A stretch of 64,000 bases of DNA from the NCBI RefSeq assembly GCF_021603585.1, contig NZ_BQHI01000008.1, forward strand, positions 124,001 to 188,000. Direction: 5' to 3'. The notes under the pieces were generated by a model. The model was not told where the DNA came from. It saw nothing but the letters and a program-made list of their open reading frames with translations, and ran no database searches. How positions within the stretch are numbered: the stretch's first letter is position 1; every line of letters starts with the position of its first letter. This document shows positions 9,709-20,496 of this stretch, in pieces. The translations under genes and the position numbers were made by a program. Source of the stretch: Pseudomonas sputi (GTDB lineage: Bacteria > Pseudomonadota > Gammaproteobacteria > Pseudomonadales > Pseudomonadaceae).

Positions 9709-9735
9709 GGCCCCGTTCCGATCCGGAGCGGGGCC
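9709..9735 (+). terminator. GC-rich hairpin after dacA
   Basis: GGCCCCG (9709-9715) pairs with CGGGGCC (9729-9735), and an inner TCC/GGA extends the stem. Only TTGTT follows, so termination may be partial. It separates dacA from ybeD-lipB. Confidence 0.55.
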
Positions 9736-9775
9736 TTGTTCGTTACCGGGCTTACGCTTACGAGGCCGTTACGCC

Positions 9776-10051
9776 ATGACCGATACCGAAGTAAAGGCGC
9801 CAAAGATCGAATTCCCCCAGGTTGATTATCCGGTTAAGGTGATCAGCGATACGGGCGTCGGCAACAAAGACAAGATCATCGACATCGTCAAGAAACACGC
9901 CAGAATCAACGATGAGCGTGTCGACGAGCGTCAAAGCAGCAACGGCAAGTACACCACCATCCAGTTGCACATCGTCGCGACCGACCAGGATCAGCTGTAC
10001 AACATCAACAGCGAACTGCGGGCCACCGGTTTCGTGCACATGGTGCTGTGA
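9776..10051 (+). CDS. ybeD: DUF493 family protein YbeD
   Basis: This 91-residue cytoplasmic protein has the small ACT-like ferredoxin fold of the YbeD/DUF493 family. The conserved [13 protein letters not shown] segment lies near the N-terminus and the C-terminal half ends [19 protein letters not shown]. Its biochemical role is not settled; the family is nearly always next to lipB, suggesting a link with lipoate metabolism. I start at ATG 9776 ([10 protein letters not shown]), because longer in-frame options would include the preceding terminator hairpin. The stop codon TGA overlaps the lipB ATG by one base. Confidence 0.9.
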   Translation: MTDTEVKAPKIEFPQVDYPVKVISDTGVGNKDKIIDIVKKHARINDERVDERQSSNGKYTTIQLHIVATDQDQLYNINSELRATGFVHMVL

Positions 10052-10698
10052 TGCCGGGCACGCTGGGCTTTCGCGAGCTTGGCCAGATGGCTTATGAGCC
10101 GGTCTGGCAGGCCATGCAGCGTTTTACCAACGAGCGTGGCACCACGGCCCCGGACGAAATCTGGCTGGTGGAACACCCGCCGGTGTTCACCCAGGGCCAG
10201 GCCGGCAAGGCCGAGCACCTGTTGCTGCCGGGGGATATTCCGGTGGTGCAGGTCGACCGCGGCGGTCAGGTGACCTACCATGGCCCCGGCCAACTGGTGG
10301 CATACCTGCTGCTGGATGTGCGCCGACTGGGTTTCGGCGTGCGCGATCTGGTCAGCCGCATGGAGCGCTGCCTGATCGAACTGCTGGCCAGCTACGGCGT
10401 GACCGCCGTCGCCAAGCCGGATGCTCCCGGCGTCTACGTCGACGGAGCGAAGATCGCTTCTCTGGGTTTGCGGATTCGCCACGGTTGTTCCTTTCATGGC
10501 CTGGCCCTGAACGTGGACATGAACCTGGAACCGTTTCGACGGATTAATCCCTGCGGCTATGCCGGGCTGGCAATGACCCAGCTGAGTGAGCACGCAGGAT
10601 CGATTGAATTTGCCGAGGTAAGTGCCCGGCTGCGCGCGCAGCTCGTCAAACACCTCGACTATGCTGAGCAGACGACCCTGACGGGCGGAATCGACTGA
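10051..10698 (+). CDS. lipB: Octanoyl-[acyl-carrier-protein]:protein N-octanoyltransferase
   Basis: LipB transfers octanoate from acyl-ACP to the lipoyl domains of 2-oxoacid dehydrogenases and the glycine cleavage H protein. Family motifs are visible: [21 protein letters not shown] at about residues 70-90 and the catalytic cysteine/lysine region [29 protein letters not shown], with the lysine in AKIAS and the cysteine in NPCGYAG. The length of 215 residues is typical. The ATG overlaps the ybeD stop, and lipA begins 1 nt after the lipB stop, so translation is tightly coupled. Confidence 0.96.
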   Translation: MPGTLGFRELGQMAYEPVWQAMQRFTNERGTTAPDEIWLVEHPPVFTQGQAGKAEHLLLPGDIPVVQVDRGGQVTYHGPGQLVAYLLLDVRRLGFGVRDLVSRMERCLIELLASYGVTAVAKPDAPGVYVDGAKIASLGLRIRHGCSFHGLALNVDMNLEPFRRINPCGYAGLAMTQLSEHAGSIEFAEVSARLRAQLVKHLDYAEQTTLTGGID

Positions 10699-10699
10699 T

Positions 10700-11722
10700 A
10701 TGACTACTGATGCAGTGCAAACCATGATCCCGACGCTCGACGTGACCGAGCGCCCGGCCCCGCGTCCCAAGGTTGAAGCCGGCGTCAAGCTGCGCGGCGC
10801 CGAGAAGGTTGCACGCATCCCGGTGAAGATCATTCCGACCACCGAACTGCCGAAGAAACCCGACTGGATCCGCGTGCGCATTCCGGTTTCTCCGGAGGTC
10901 GACCGCATCAAGAGCCTGCTGCGCAAGCACAAGCTGCACAGCGTCTGCGAAGAGGCGTCCTGCCCGAACCTGGGCGAATGCTTCTCCGGCGGCACCGCGA
11001 CTTTCATGATCATGGGTGACATCTGCACCCGTCGTTGCCCGTTCTGCGACGTTGGCCATGGTCGTCCGAAACCACTGGACGTCAACGAGCCGGAAAGCCT
11101 GGCTATCGCGATCGCCGACCTGAAACTCAAGTACGTGGTGATCACCTCGGTTGACCGCGACGACCTGCGTGACGGCGGTGCCCAGCACTTTGCCGACTGC
11201 ATCCGCGAAATCCGCAAACTGTCGCCGAACGTGCAGCTCGAGACCCTGGTCCCGGACTACCGTGGCCGCATGGACATTGCCCTGGAAATCACCGCGGCCG
11301 AGCCGCCGGATGTCTTCAACCACAACCTGGAAACCGTACCGCGCCTGTACAAGGCTGCGCGTCCGGGTTCGGACTACCAGTGGTCGCTGACCCTGCTGCA
11401 ACGCTTCAAGCAGATGATGCCGCACATTCCGACCAAATCCGGCCTGATGCTGGGTCTGGGCGAAACCGACGACGAAGTCATCGAAGTCATGAAGCGCATG
11501 CGCGAACACGACATCGATATGCTCACCCTGGGCCAGTACCTGCAACCGTCTCGCAGCCACTTGCCGGTGCAGCGTTTCGTGCACCCGGATACCTTCGCCT
11601 GGTTCGCCGAGGAAGGTTACAAGATGGGCTTCAAGAACGTCGCGTCGGGCCCGTTGGTGCGTTCTTCGTACCATGCCGACGAGCAGGCGAAACTGGTCAA
11701 GGCCGAGCTGCTCGGTTCCTGA
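10700..11722 (+). CDS. lipA: Lipoyl synthase (radical SAM)
   Basis: LipA inserts two sulfur atoms into protein-bound octanoyl groups to make lipoyl cofactor. Both iron-sulfur cluster motifs are intact: the auxiliary cluster cysteines C83, C88 and C94 ([12 protein letters not shown]), and the radical-SAM CxxxCxxC C109, C113 and C116 (CTRRCPFC). The C-terminal [12 protein letters not shown] contains the RSSY motif, whose serine ligates the auxiliary cluster in characterised LipA. The length of 340 residues includes the N-terminal extension common in Pseudomonas. It is the last gene of ybeD-lipB-lipA and is followed by a strong terminator. Confidence 0.97.
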   Translation: MTTDAVQTMIPTLDVTERPAPRPKVEAGVKLRGAEKVARIPVKIIPTTELPKKPDWIRVRIPVSPEVDRIKSLLRKHKLHSVCEEASCPNLGECFSGGTATFMIMGDICTRRCPFCDVGHGRPKPLDVNEPESLAIAIADLKLKYVVITSVDRDDLRDGGAQHFADCIREIRKLSPNVQLETLVPDYRGRMDIALEITAAEPPDVFNHNLETVPRLYKAARPGSDYQWSLTLLQRFKQMMPHIPTKSGLMLGLGETDDEVIEVMKRMREHDIDMLTLGQYLQPSRSHLPVQRFVHPDTFAWFAEEGYKMGFKNVASGPLVRSSYHADEQAKLVKAELLGS

Positions 11723-11740
11723 TTCGGCGCTGAATGAGAA

Positions 11741-11779
11741 AATGCCCGCCGGGGTTTATCGCCCGGCGGGCATTTTTTT
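11741..11779 (+). terminator. Intrinsic terminator of the lip operon
   Basis: A 12-bp stem begins ATGCCCGCCGGG, has an 8-nt loop, and closes with CCCGGCGGGCAT followed by seven T residues. This is a textbook Rho-independent terminator 19 nt after the lipA stop. Confidence 0.95.
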
Positions 11780-11895
11780 GCCCGGCCTACGCTCTTTACT
11801 GAATTTTCCTGCAACCTGCGGCGCGGCTGAGCCTCTTCTGTTTACCGCCGTTCCTGACTACTGTGTGAGCATGAATTCACACAGGGAGACCATGG

Positions 11896-12843
11896 ATGAC
11901 CGTTCGACCGACCCCCACCCTTTTTCCGCACAAGCCTGTGCCCGCGCTGCCGTCGGAAGGGCTGATAGGTGTCATCGCGCCAGCCGGCCCCGGCACGCTG
12001 GACACCGAAAAGGCCGTTCAGTGGATGCGCGCCCGGGGTTACGGTTTGCGCGTGTTCCCTGGCGTCTACCAGAAGGAGGGTTATCTGGCTGGCAGCGACG
12101 AGGTGCGGCTCAACGATCTGCACGCGGCCTTCGCTGACGAGGAGGTCGATGCGATCATTTGCCTGCGCGGTGGTTACGGTACGCCCAGGTTGCTGGACCG
12201 CATCGATTACGACCTGCTGAGTCGCCATGCCAAGCCCTTCGTCGGTTACAGCGACATCACCGCGTTGCATCTGGCTATCAGTCGCTACGCCGGGTTCGTG
12301 ACCTTTCACGGGCCGCTGTTGAATGCCGACTTGCTGGGGGACAAGGAGCCGCCGACGGTGACGTCATTCTTTGCCATGCTGCGCGGTCAGTTGAAGGCCG
12401 GCAGCGTCCTGAGTCATCCGGTGGCTTATCCGTTGACCACCGTGGAGCCCGGCATTGCCCACGGGCGTTTGCAGGGTGGCAATCTGGCGATGATCGCCGC
12501 GACCTTGGGCACGCCTTATGAAATTGATGTCGAAGGGGTGATTCTGCTCATCGAGGACATCAACGAGCCGCTGTATCGAATCGACCGTTTGCTGACCCAG
12601 ATGCGACTGGCGGGCAAATTGGCCAGATTGCGCGGCGTGCTGGTCGGGGATGTGGCGGGTGTCGATATTGAGGCCTTGAACCGCTTGCTCAAGCAGACCT
12701 TTGAACCACTGCGGATTCCGGTGCTGTCGGGCTGGCGAAGCGGGCACTGCGATCCGAACCTGACGTTGCCGCTGGGAGCGCTGGTTCGGCTGGATGCGGG
12801 GAAGAAAGAGCTGATGCTCGAGCAGGATGTGGTGATTTGCTGA
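11896..12843 (+). CDS. ldcA: Muramoyltetrapeptide (L,D-) carboxypeptidase, family S66
   Basis: LdcA removes the terminal D-alanine from tetrapeptide muropeptides during cytoplasmic peptidoglycan recycling. The N-terminal GLIGVIAPAGPG segment and the nucleophile motif FVGYSDITALH (S119) are characteristic of S66 peptidases. The glutamate/histidine part of the triad lies in the C-terminal half, in segments such as LLIEDINEPLYRIDRLL and SGWRSGHC. The length of 315 residues is typical. The gene has its own transcription unit between the lip terminator and a shared bidirectional terminator with the convergent transglycosylase gene. Confidence 0.93.
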   Translation: MTVRPTPTLFPHKPVPALPSEGLIGVIAPAGPGTLDTEKAVQWMRARGYGLRVFPGVYQKEGYLAGSDEVRLNDLHAAFADEEVDAIICLRGGYGTPRLLDRIDYDLLSRHAKPFVGYSDITALHLAISRYAGFVTFHGPLLNADLLGDKEPPTVTSFFAMLRGQLKAGSVLSHPVAYPLTTVEPGIAHGRLQGGNLAMIAATLGTPYEIDVEGVILLIEDINEPLYRIDRLLTQMRLAGKLARLRGVLVGDVAGVDIEALNRLLKQTFEPLRIPVLSGWRSGHCDPNLTLPLGALVRLDAGKKELMLEQDVVIC

Positions 12844-12855
12844 ACGAGCCACAAA

Positions 12856-12888
12856 AAAAGACCGCCACCTGAAGAGGTGGCGGTCTTT
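12856..12888. terminator. Bidirectional terminator between ldcA and the transglycosylase gene
   Basis: AAGACCGCCACCT and AGGTGGCGGTCTT form a long perfect stem around a 4-nt loop, flanked by an A-run on the left and T residues on the right. It can terminate both convergent transcripts. Confidence 0.9.
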
Positions 12889-12894
12889 GTTGGT

Positions 12895-14217
12895 TTATGG
12901 ATTGCGCAGGCTTTCCAGCAGCTTGTGCGTCGGATAGCCATCCGCCGGCCAGCCGAATGACTGCTGCGCAGCGCGAATCGCCTTGCGCGTGTTGGCGCCG
13001 ATGATTCCGTCTGCCGCACCGGCGTCGTAGTTGCGCGCGGTGAGCAGGTTTTGCAGTTCGATCCGCTCGCTGCGGCTCAAAGGCAGGTCATCTTTTGGCC
13101 AGGAGCCATTGATCAGGCCGGCACCGTTGAAGCGCTCGGACAACAGGCTGACGGCCAGTGCGTAGGACGACGAGTTGTTGTACTTGAGGATCGCCCGGAA
13201 GTTATCGAGGATCAGGAACGCCGGGCCGCGGTAACCGGCCGGCAGTAGCAGGGCAGCGGACAGTTGCTCGGAACCGACCGGCACCTGGCCGCCGTTCGGC
13301 AGGGTCACGCCCAGCTGCCGCCATTCGGCCACACTTTTACGAATCGCGCCGTCGGCCAGGGTGTAGTTGAAACCGCTCGGCAGCTGCACTTCGAAGCCCC
13401 ACGGCTGGCCACGCTGCCAGCCGGAGCTTTGCAGGTAATGCGCGGTCGATGCCAGGGCGTCCGCCGGGCTGCCCCAGATGTCGCGGCGACCGTCGCCGTC
13501 GAAGTCCACGGCGTGGGTGTTGTAGGTAGTGGGAATGAACTGGGTCTGGCCCATGGCGCCAGCCCAGGAGCCGAGCATTTTCTCCGGTGTGATGTCGCCC
13601 TGTTGCAGGATCTGCAGCGCCGCGATCAGCTGCGCATGGGCAAATCCCGGACGGCGACCTTCGTAGGCCAGGGTGGCCAGCGAGTTGATCACCGACTTGC
13701 TGCCCTGAAACTGGCCGAAGTTGCTTTCCATCCCCCACACCGACACCAGCGCCTGACGATCAACGCCATAACGCTGTTCGATGCTTTGCAGGATGTCGGC
13801 GTACTGGCTGATCAGGGCCTGGCCTTTGCGTACGCGCAAGGGCGAAAGGGCACCGTCCAGGTACTCCCAGACCGGCCGGGCAAATTCCGGCTGACTGCGA
13901 TCGGCGCGAATCACGCTGGCATCAAAGCTGACATTGGCGAAGGCGCGGTCGAACAGGTCGGCACGAATGCCGGCGGCCAGAGCGTCCTTACGGAAGCCGG
14001 CCTGCCATTCGGCGAAGGTCTGGGTCGGTTGCAGGTCGAGGTCGTCACCGGACGGCACTACCGGCGGGATGATCGCTGGGGCTGTGGTAACGGGAGCGGT
14101 CTGAAGCGGTTGAGCGTCGGCGGCGGTGGGTTTTTCCGCGCAGGCGACGAGCAGTACGAAGCTGGAGGCAGCGATCAGTTGGCGAAAGGGCCAACGACGG
14201 GAAAGACTGAGGGGCAT
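12895..14217 (-). CDS. Lytic murein transglycosylase lipoprotein with peptidoglycan-binding domain
   Basis: This is a second MltB-family enzyme (GH103) in the window, distinct from mltB at 6.3 kb. Its signal peptide has a lipobox LLVA-C (C26), so it should be an anchored lipoprotein. The catalytic glutamate is E164 in VSVWGMESNFGQF, followed by GSWAGAMGQTQFIPTTYNTHAVDFDGDG. Unlike SltB1 it has a C-terminal PG_binding_1 domain (about residues 380-440: LQNLLTARNYDAGAADGIIGANTRKAIRAAQ region). I start at ATG 14217 (MPLSLSRRW), which directly precedes the signal peptide. By position it corresponds to the gene called sltB3 in P. aeruginosa, from memory. Confidence 0.9.
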   Translation of the reverse strand: MPLSLSRRWPFRQLIAASSFVLLVACAEKPTAADAQPLQTAPVTTAPAIIPPVVPSGDDLDLQPTQTFAEWQAGFRKDALAAGIRADLFDRAFANVSFDASVIRADRSQPEFARPVWEYLDGALSPLRVRKGQALISQYADILQSIEQRYGVDRQALVSVWGMESNFGQFQGSKSVINSLATLAYEGRRPGFAHAQLIAALQILQQGDITPEKMLGSWAGAMGQTQFIPTTYNTHAVDFDGDGRRDIWGSPADALASTAHYLQSSGWQRGQPWGFEVQLPSGFNYTLADGAIRKSVAEWRQLGVTLPNGGQVPVGSEQLSAALLLPAGYRGPAFLILDNFRAILKYNNSSSYALAVSLLSERFNGAGLINGSWPKDDLPLSRSERIELQNLLTARNYDAGAADGIIGANTRKAIRAAQQSFGWPADGYPTHKLLESLRNP

Positions 14218-14278
14218 GCACAGGTCCAGGGAATACGAATCAGGTGCAGACCTTAACATGAGGAAGGGGTGCTGCGCT

Positions 14279-14443
14279 TTAAGCGGCCAGAAAGTAAGAA
14301 GCCTCCCAGCTGTCAGACTGGAAGGCTTCGCGGCGGTAGCTGCCCTTGCCCTTGGTTGGTCGTTCCTGGCGGCTGCGGAACAGGGGTTGGGCGACGATGG
14401 ATTTGGCCTTGTTGTGGCCATGTTTCGATGGCTTTTTGCTCAT
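14279..14443 (-). CDS. arfA: Alternative ribosome-rescue factor ArfA
   Basis: A 54-codon reading frame begins MSKKPSKHGHNKAKSIVAQ and contains PLFRSRQERPTKGKGSYRR, the hallmark of ArfA, which recruits release factor RF2 to ribosomes stalled on mRNAs without a stop codon when tmRNA is unavailable. The PLFR and KGKGSY motifs and the later SWEAS match known ArfA proteins. The last third of the gene (codons 39-49) folds into a long hairpin, the arrangement that in E. coli yields truncated, non-stop arfA mRNA. The gene is too short for most ORF callers and lies between the transglycosylase and holA genes. Confidence 0.9.
   Translation of the reverse strand: MSKKPSKHGHNKAKSIVAQPLFRSRQERPTKGKGSYRREAFQSDSWEASYFLAA
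14298..14329 (-). promoter_or_regulatory. Intragenic hairpin in arfA (RNase III/termination element)
   Basis: On the minus strand GAAGCCTTCCAG (14329-14318) pairs with CTGGGAGGCTTC (14309-14298) around an 8-nt loop. The stem is 12 bp with one G-U pair, and a moderately U-rich stretch follows. It lies inside the coding sequence, before the stop codon, as in enteric arfA. Confidence 0.8.
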
Positions 14444-14583
14444 GAGGATTCTCTCGATTGAGTGAGGTTTTGCGCGGCAGATAATCTGCCGATCTCGAGC
14501 GTCTGTCTATAGGACCGAGGGCGGGATGTTCTGTAGGAAATGGACTTGATTAAAAACGGGACCGCAGAGCGTGATCCCGGATT

Positions 14584-15621
14584 TCATTCGGCAGGCAATG
14601 TCAGGCGCTGACCGGCCATCAATAGCGCCAACCGGCTCAGGCTCATCCATGGCGAACCAGCCGCCTGACCCTTGATCTGCGCATCGATGCGCTGGGCCTC
14701 TAGCAGCAATTGCGCCCAGCGTTGCGCCGAGTAGCGTTGCAGGGCCTTGCTCATCAGCGGTTTGCGCTTGTCCCAGACTGGCGGCTTAGCTTGGCTGAAG
14801 CACTTGTCCAGCGGCGTTCCCTGGCTGTATTGCAACGAGATGTTGGCCAGCAGGCGCAACTCCCGGGCCAGGGCCCAGAGGATCACCGGCGGCTCGACCC
14901 CTTCACCGCGCAGCCCTTCGAGCATGCGCAGGGCGTGAGCCGGTTCGCCGTTGAGCACCGCGTCGGTCAGGCCGAACACGTCGAAACGTGCACTGTCGGC
15001 CACGGCCGCCTGTACGGTTTCGACCGTGATCTGCCCGCCCTCGGCCATCAGCTTGAGCTTTTCGATCTCTTGCGCGGCGGCCAGCAGGTTGCCTTCGACC
15101 CGCGCGGCAATCAGCTCGACCGCGTCCTGGCTGGCCGACAAGCCGGCCTGGGACAGGCGCTGACGAATCCAGCTCGGCAGCTGGTTGGCATCCACCGGCC
15201 AGATCTGGATGAACTGGGTCTGCTGACCCTCGACCAGCGCCTTGCCCCACTTGGTCTTTTGCGCGCTACCGTCGAGCTTCGGCAGGCTGATCAACAGCAC
15301 CGTGTCTTCAGCCGGGCGCGAGCAGTATTCGATCAGCGCGGCAGCACCTTTGTCACCGGGCTTGCCTGAAGGCAGGCGCAGTTCCAGCAGGCGCTTTTCA
15401 GCGAACAGCGACATGCTGGCGCCGGCCTGCAGCAGCGTACCCCAATCGAAATTGGCGTCGGCGGCAAAGACCTGGCGTTCGTCGAACCCTTGCTGACGGG
15501 CAGCGGTGCGAATGGCGTCGGCAGCTTCCTGGCACAGCAGCGGGTCATCGCCGCTGATGATGTAGACCGGCGCAAGGGCGCCTTGCAGGTGTTTGCCGAG
15601 TTGGGCGGGAGCGAGCTTCAT
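14584..15621 (-). CDS. holA: DNA polymerase III subunit delta
   Basis: HolA is the wrench subunit of the clamp loader that opens the beta sliding clamp during replication. The protein has the family N-terminus MKLAPAQLGKHLQGALAPVYIISGDDPLLCQEA, with the degenerate AAA+ nucleotide region, and a helical C-terminal collar domain (VILWALARELRLLANISLQ to MSLSRLALLMAGQRL). The length of 345 residues is normal. It is the last gene of the leuS-lptE-holA operon, 39 nt after lptE. In P. fluorescens relatives nadD usually lies elsewhere, as here. Confidence 0.95.
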   Translation of the reverse strand: MKLAPAQLGKHLQGALAPVYIISGDDPLLCQEAADAIRTAARQQGFDERQVFAADANFDWGTLLQAGASMSLFAEKRLLELRLPSGKPGDKGAAALIEYCSRPAEDTVLLISLPKLDGSAQKTKWGKALVEGQQTQFIQIWPVDANQLPSWIRQRLSQAGLSASQDAVELIAARVEGNLLAAAQEIEKLKLMAEGGQITVETVQAAVADSARFDVFGLTDAVLNGEPAHALRMLEGLRGEGVEPPVILWALARELRLLANISLQYSQGTPLDKCFSQAKPPVWDKRKPLMSKALQRYSAQRWAQLLLEAQRIDAQIKGQAAGSPWMSLSRLALLMAGQRLTLPAE

Positions 15622-15634
15622 AAGAGAGGGCGAA

Positions 15635-15654
15635 CGGGGCGCCTGCGCGCCCCG
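15635..15654 (-). other. Intercistronic hairpin between lptE and holA
   Basis: CGGGGCGC (15635-15642) and GCGCCCCG (15647-15654) form a perfect 8-bp stem with a CTGC loop in the 39-nt gap. There is no T-run, so it is likely a processing or RNA-stability element. Confidence 0.5.
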
Positions 15655-15660
15655 AACGTC

Positions 15661-16266
15661 TTACTGCTGCGGCAGTTCGAGCGGCGACTGACGCGGGGTT
15701 TCCGCTTCAGCCTTCTGCGCCGCTTCGAGGGCGTCGGCCTCTGCCTTGGCACGGGCGTTGGCGGTTTGCTGCAGAGCGTCCAGCTGCGCCGGCGTCAGCT
15801 GTTGCAGACGCAGCATCATGCGCTGAACCAGCTCGCGGCGGGTTTCACGGCGGGCATCGTTGGCTTCCTGGTCGGAACCCACCAGGTTGTTGCCGTCGTG
15901 GATGAACACTTTCTGCACTTCAAGCTTGTCGCTTTTGAGCAGCAGGTTGTTTTCGCCACGGATGTCGTAGGTGAGCACGGTGCTCACCTGGTACTCGCCA
16001 GTACGACCGGCACCGGCGTAGCTGAGGATGCGCTGGTTTTCCTGCTCATCGGCCAGGAACAGCTTGTAAGGCGCACCGGAAACGATCTTGACGCCGCTGG
16101 CCTCCAGCACCTGACGCAGTTGCGTCACGGTTTCGCCGTAGGCGTTGCGGGCGCTCAGATCGAGCTCCTTGATCGACAGTTCGTTGGTGCCGGTACCACG
16201 CAGCTGGAAACCGCAGGCGCTCAACAGGACGGCGAGGCCCATCACCAGCAGATTGCGTTTGATCAT
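15661..16266 (-). CDS. lptE: LPS-assembly lipoprotein LptE
   Basis: LptE is the outer-membrane lipoprotein that plugs the LptD barrel and delivers lipopolysaccharide to the cell surface. The lipobox LLSA-C gives lipidated C18, followed by GFQLRGTGTNELSIKELDL, the typical LptE start of mature protein. A long C-terminal tail rich in Ala, Glu and Gln (about residues 160-201) extends beyond the conserved fold; such tails are variable in Pseudomonas. The gene lies between leuS and holA, the standard order in gammaproteobacteria. Confidence 0.94.
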   Translation of the reverse strand: MIKRNLLVMGLAVLLSACGFQLRGTGTNELSIKELDLSARNAYGETVTQLRQVLEASGVKIVSGAPYKLFLADEQENQRILSYAGAGRTGEYQVSTVLTYDIRGENNLLLKSDKLEVQKVFIHDGNNLVGSDQEANDARRETRRELVQRMMLRLQQLTPAQLDALQQTANARAKAEADALEAAQKAEAETPRQSPLELPQQ

Positions 16267-16322
16267 TGTGTTGCTCCCCTTGAAACCATGTGGGCCGACT
16301 CTGTGGCCCGAAAGGTTTTACT

Positions 16323-16346
16323 GGGCGTCAGGCACACCTGACGCCC
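16323..16346 (-). other. Intercistronic hairpin between leuS and lptE
   Basis: GGGCGTCAGG (16323-16332) and CCTGACGCCC (16337-16346) form a perfect 10-bp stem with a CACA loop. On the transcribed (minus) strand it is followed by AGTAAAACC rather than a T-run, so it may attenuate or protect mRNA rather than stop transcription. Confidence 0.5.
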
Positions 16347-16353
16347 GATCCAA

Positions 16354-19041
<2,688 letters not shown>

Positions 19042-19214
19042 TTACAGGAAGCGCCGTAGCATACATGACCGCGCTTGGCCTAGGGAAACCCTGATTGCAG
19101 CCGTTTGACCGGCCGGAATCGCGGCGAGGGCCGTTGGTCGCGGCGTGCAGCCGGTTTGTGCAGCGAAGCTAAGCTCTAACTGGGGAGTGAGTCTTATCTT
19201 CAATGAGGTGAGGG

Positions 19215-19538
19215 ATGGTGGAGTCACAGCAAAAAAACGTTACCAAACCGGAGTTGTACGAGCGGTTGATCGATCGTCTGGGAATGGCCCTGGACGCGGC
19301 AAAAACCGCTGGAAGGCTGCGCGACGAGCGCCCCCTGGAACTGGAATTGCGTGGCTTGAGTCCCGCCGAGTTCAAACTGGTCAAGGCCTATCTGGATCGC
19401 AGTGAGCGTGAAACCCACGGATACCTGTCACAAGCCGTGAAACAACTCGATGCAGCCCATACGGCCAAGGTCATCTGGCTCAAGGACAAGGCGCCCGGCA
19501 GAGACACCCTCAAGGTTCGGACTCTGCAGGCCAAGTAA
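19215..19538 (+). CDS. Conserved hypothetical protein upstream of leuS
   Basis: A 107-residue, charged, mainly helical protein diverges from leuS. It contains YERLIDRLGMALDAAKTAG and ELELRGLSPAEFKLVKAYLDRSERE, and ends in a Lys-rich tail. It has no signal peptide, membrane segment or cysteine pairs. Its position and N-terminal half faintly recall E. coli YbeL (DUF1451), also next to leuS, but the zinc ribbon of that family is absent, so this resemblance is tentative. A strong ribosome-binding site (GAGGTGAGGG) precedes the ATG. Function unknown. Confidence 0.75.
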   Translation: MVESQQKNVTKPELYERLIDRLGMALDAAKTAGRLRDERPLELELRGLSPAEFKLVKAYLDRSERETHGYLSQAVKQLDAAHTAKVIWLKDKAPGRDTLKVRTLQAK

Positions 19539-19623
19539 ACGCATGGCAGGTCAAAAAGCGGATCTTTTTCAACGGGATCCGGCCCTACTGGTTGTCGCGT
19601 TGTAACAACCCACTTAGGCTTCG

Positions 19624-19648
19624 GGCATCTTTGGAGATGCTCGATGCC
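19624..19648 (+). promoter_or_regulatory. Hairpins over the ribosome-binding site of the YdcF/ElyC-like gene
   Basis: GCATCT (19625-19630) can pair with AGATGC (19635-19640), enclosing part of the GGAG ribosome-binding site. Alternatively GGCATC (19624-19629) can pair with GATGCC (19643-19648), which covers the ATG. Both stems are six base pairs, so the effect may be modest. Confidence 0.35.
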
Positions 19649-20423
19649 TATTCGCTATTTCATCAAACAACTTCTGTTGCCGCCTGGCCTTCTTTTATTG
19701 CTGTTGCTGACGGCCTGGTGGCTGCGTCGCTCGCGGCCACGGCTGGCCGGGCTGTGTTTTGCCCTGGGGTTTGGTGGCTTCTGGCTGATGAGTCTGCCGG
19801 TGGTCGTGCAGTGGGGCGCCAAGGCCCTGGAGCGCGAGCCGCCGCTGGCCCGGGATGCATGGACAAGCCTTGCGCAACGCGCCGATGCGATTGTGGTACT
19901 GGGCTCCGGGCGCGAGCGCGGCGATCTGGCCTGGGGCGAAGATCAGCCGACCGGCGTAGGTCTGGAGCGCCAACGTTATGCAGCGCGTCTGGCCAAGGCG
20001 TCAGGACTGCCGATTTTGACCAGCGGTGGCCTGCATTACGGCACGCCGCCGACTGAAGCCAAATTGATGGCTGATTCGTTGCGCGATGATTTCGGTGTGA
20101 CGGTGCGCTGGCAGGAAGGGGAGAGCCGCACCACGTGGGAAAACGCTGCATTCAGCGCCAAAGTGCTGTTGCCGGAAGGCGTCAAGCGCATCGTACTGGT
20201 GACCCAGGCCTGGCACATGCCGCGAGCGGTGTGGAGTTATCAACAGGCTGGATTTGAAGTGGTGCCGGCGCCGGTCGGTTTCCTCGGCACGGACAATGCG
20301 CGACCGTTTGGCGGCTGGCTGCCGGAATTCAAGTCGATCTGGCAGAGCGGGCAGTTGATGAACGAGGCGGTGGGGCAGATCGGCTATTCGATGTTCTATC
20401 GAGGGAATGACAGCGCCGATTGA
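19644..20423 (+). CDS. YdcF/ElyC-like membrane protein (DUF218)
   Basis: This protein has two N-terminal membrane helices (about residues 8-26 and 35-53) and a DUF218 domain from about residue 80 to 235, with ADAIVVLGSG, SGGLHYGTPPTEA, SRTTWENAAF and TQAWHMPRAVW as family landmarks. E. coli ElyC, of similar layout, affects envelope integrity and undecaprenyl-phosphate use in peptidoglycan synthesis. Whether this gene is an ElyC orthologue or another DUF218 paralogue cannot be settled by eye. The 259-residue length fits ElyC. It is convergent with lnt. Confidence 0.82.
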   Translation: MPIRYFIKQLLLPPGLLLLLLLTAWWLRRSRPRLAGLCFALGFGGFWLMSLPVVVQWGAKALEREPPLARDAWTSLAQRADAIVVLGSGRERGDLAWGEDQPTGVGLERQRYAARLAKASGLPILTSGGLHYGTPPTEAKLMADSLRDDFGVTVRWQEGESRTTWENAAFSAKVLLPEGVKRIVLVTQAWHMPRAVWSYQQAGFEVVPAPVGFLGTDNARPFGGWLPEFKSIWQSGQLMNEAVGQIGYSMFYRGNDSAD

Positions 20424-20442
20424 TGCGTTGTCGTTGATGGCG

Positions 20443-20489
20443 CCTTCGCGAGCAAGCTCGCTCCCACAGTGGTCACCTGTGGGAGCGGG
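20443..20489. repeat. REP-type palindromic repeat between convergent genes
   Basis: The segment contains GCGAGCAAGCTCGC (20448-20461) and a perfect stem CTCCCACAG (20461-20469) with CTGTGGGAG (20477-20485). This is the sequence type of P. fluorescens REP elements. It fills the gap between the YdcF/ElyC-like gene and lnt and may also act as a bidirectional terminator. Confidence 0.85.
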
Positions 20490-20496
20490 CGATTTC

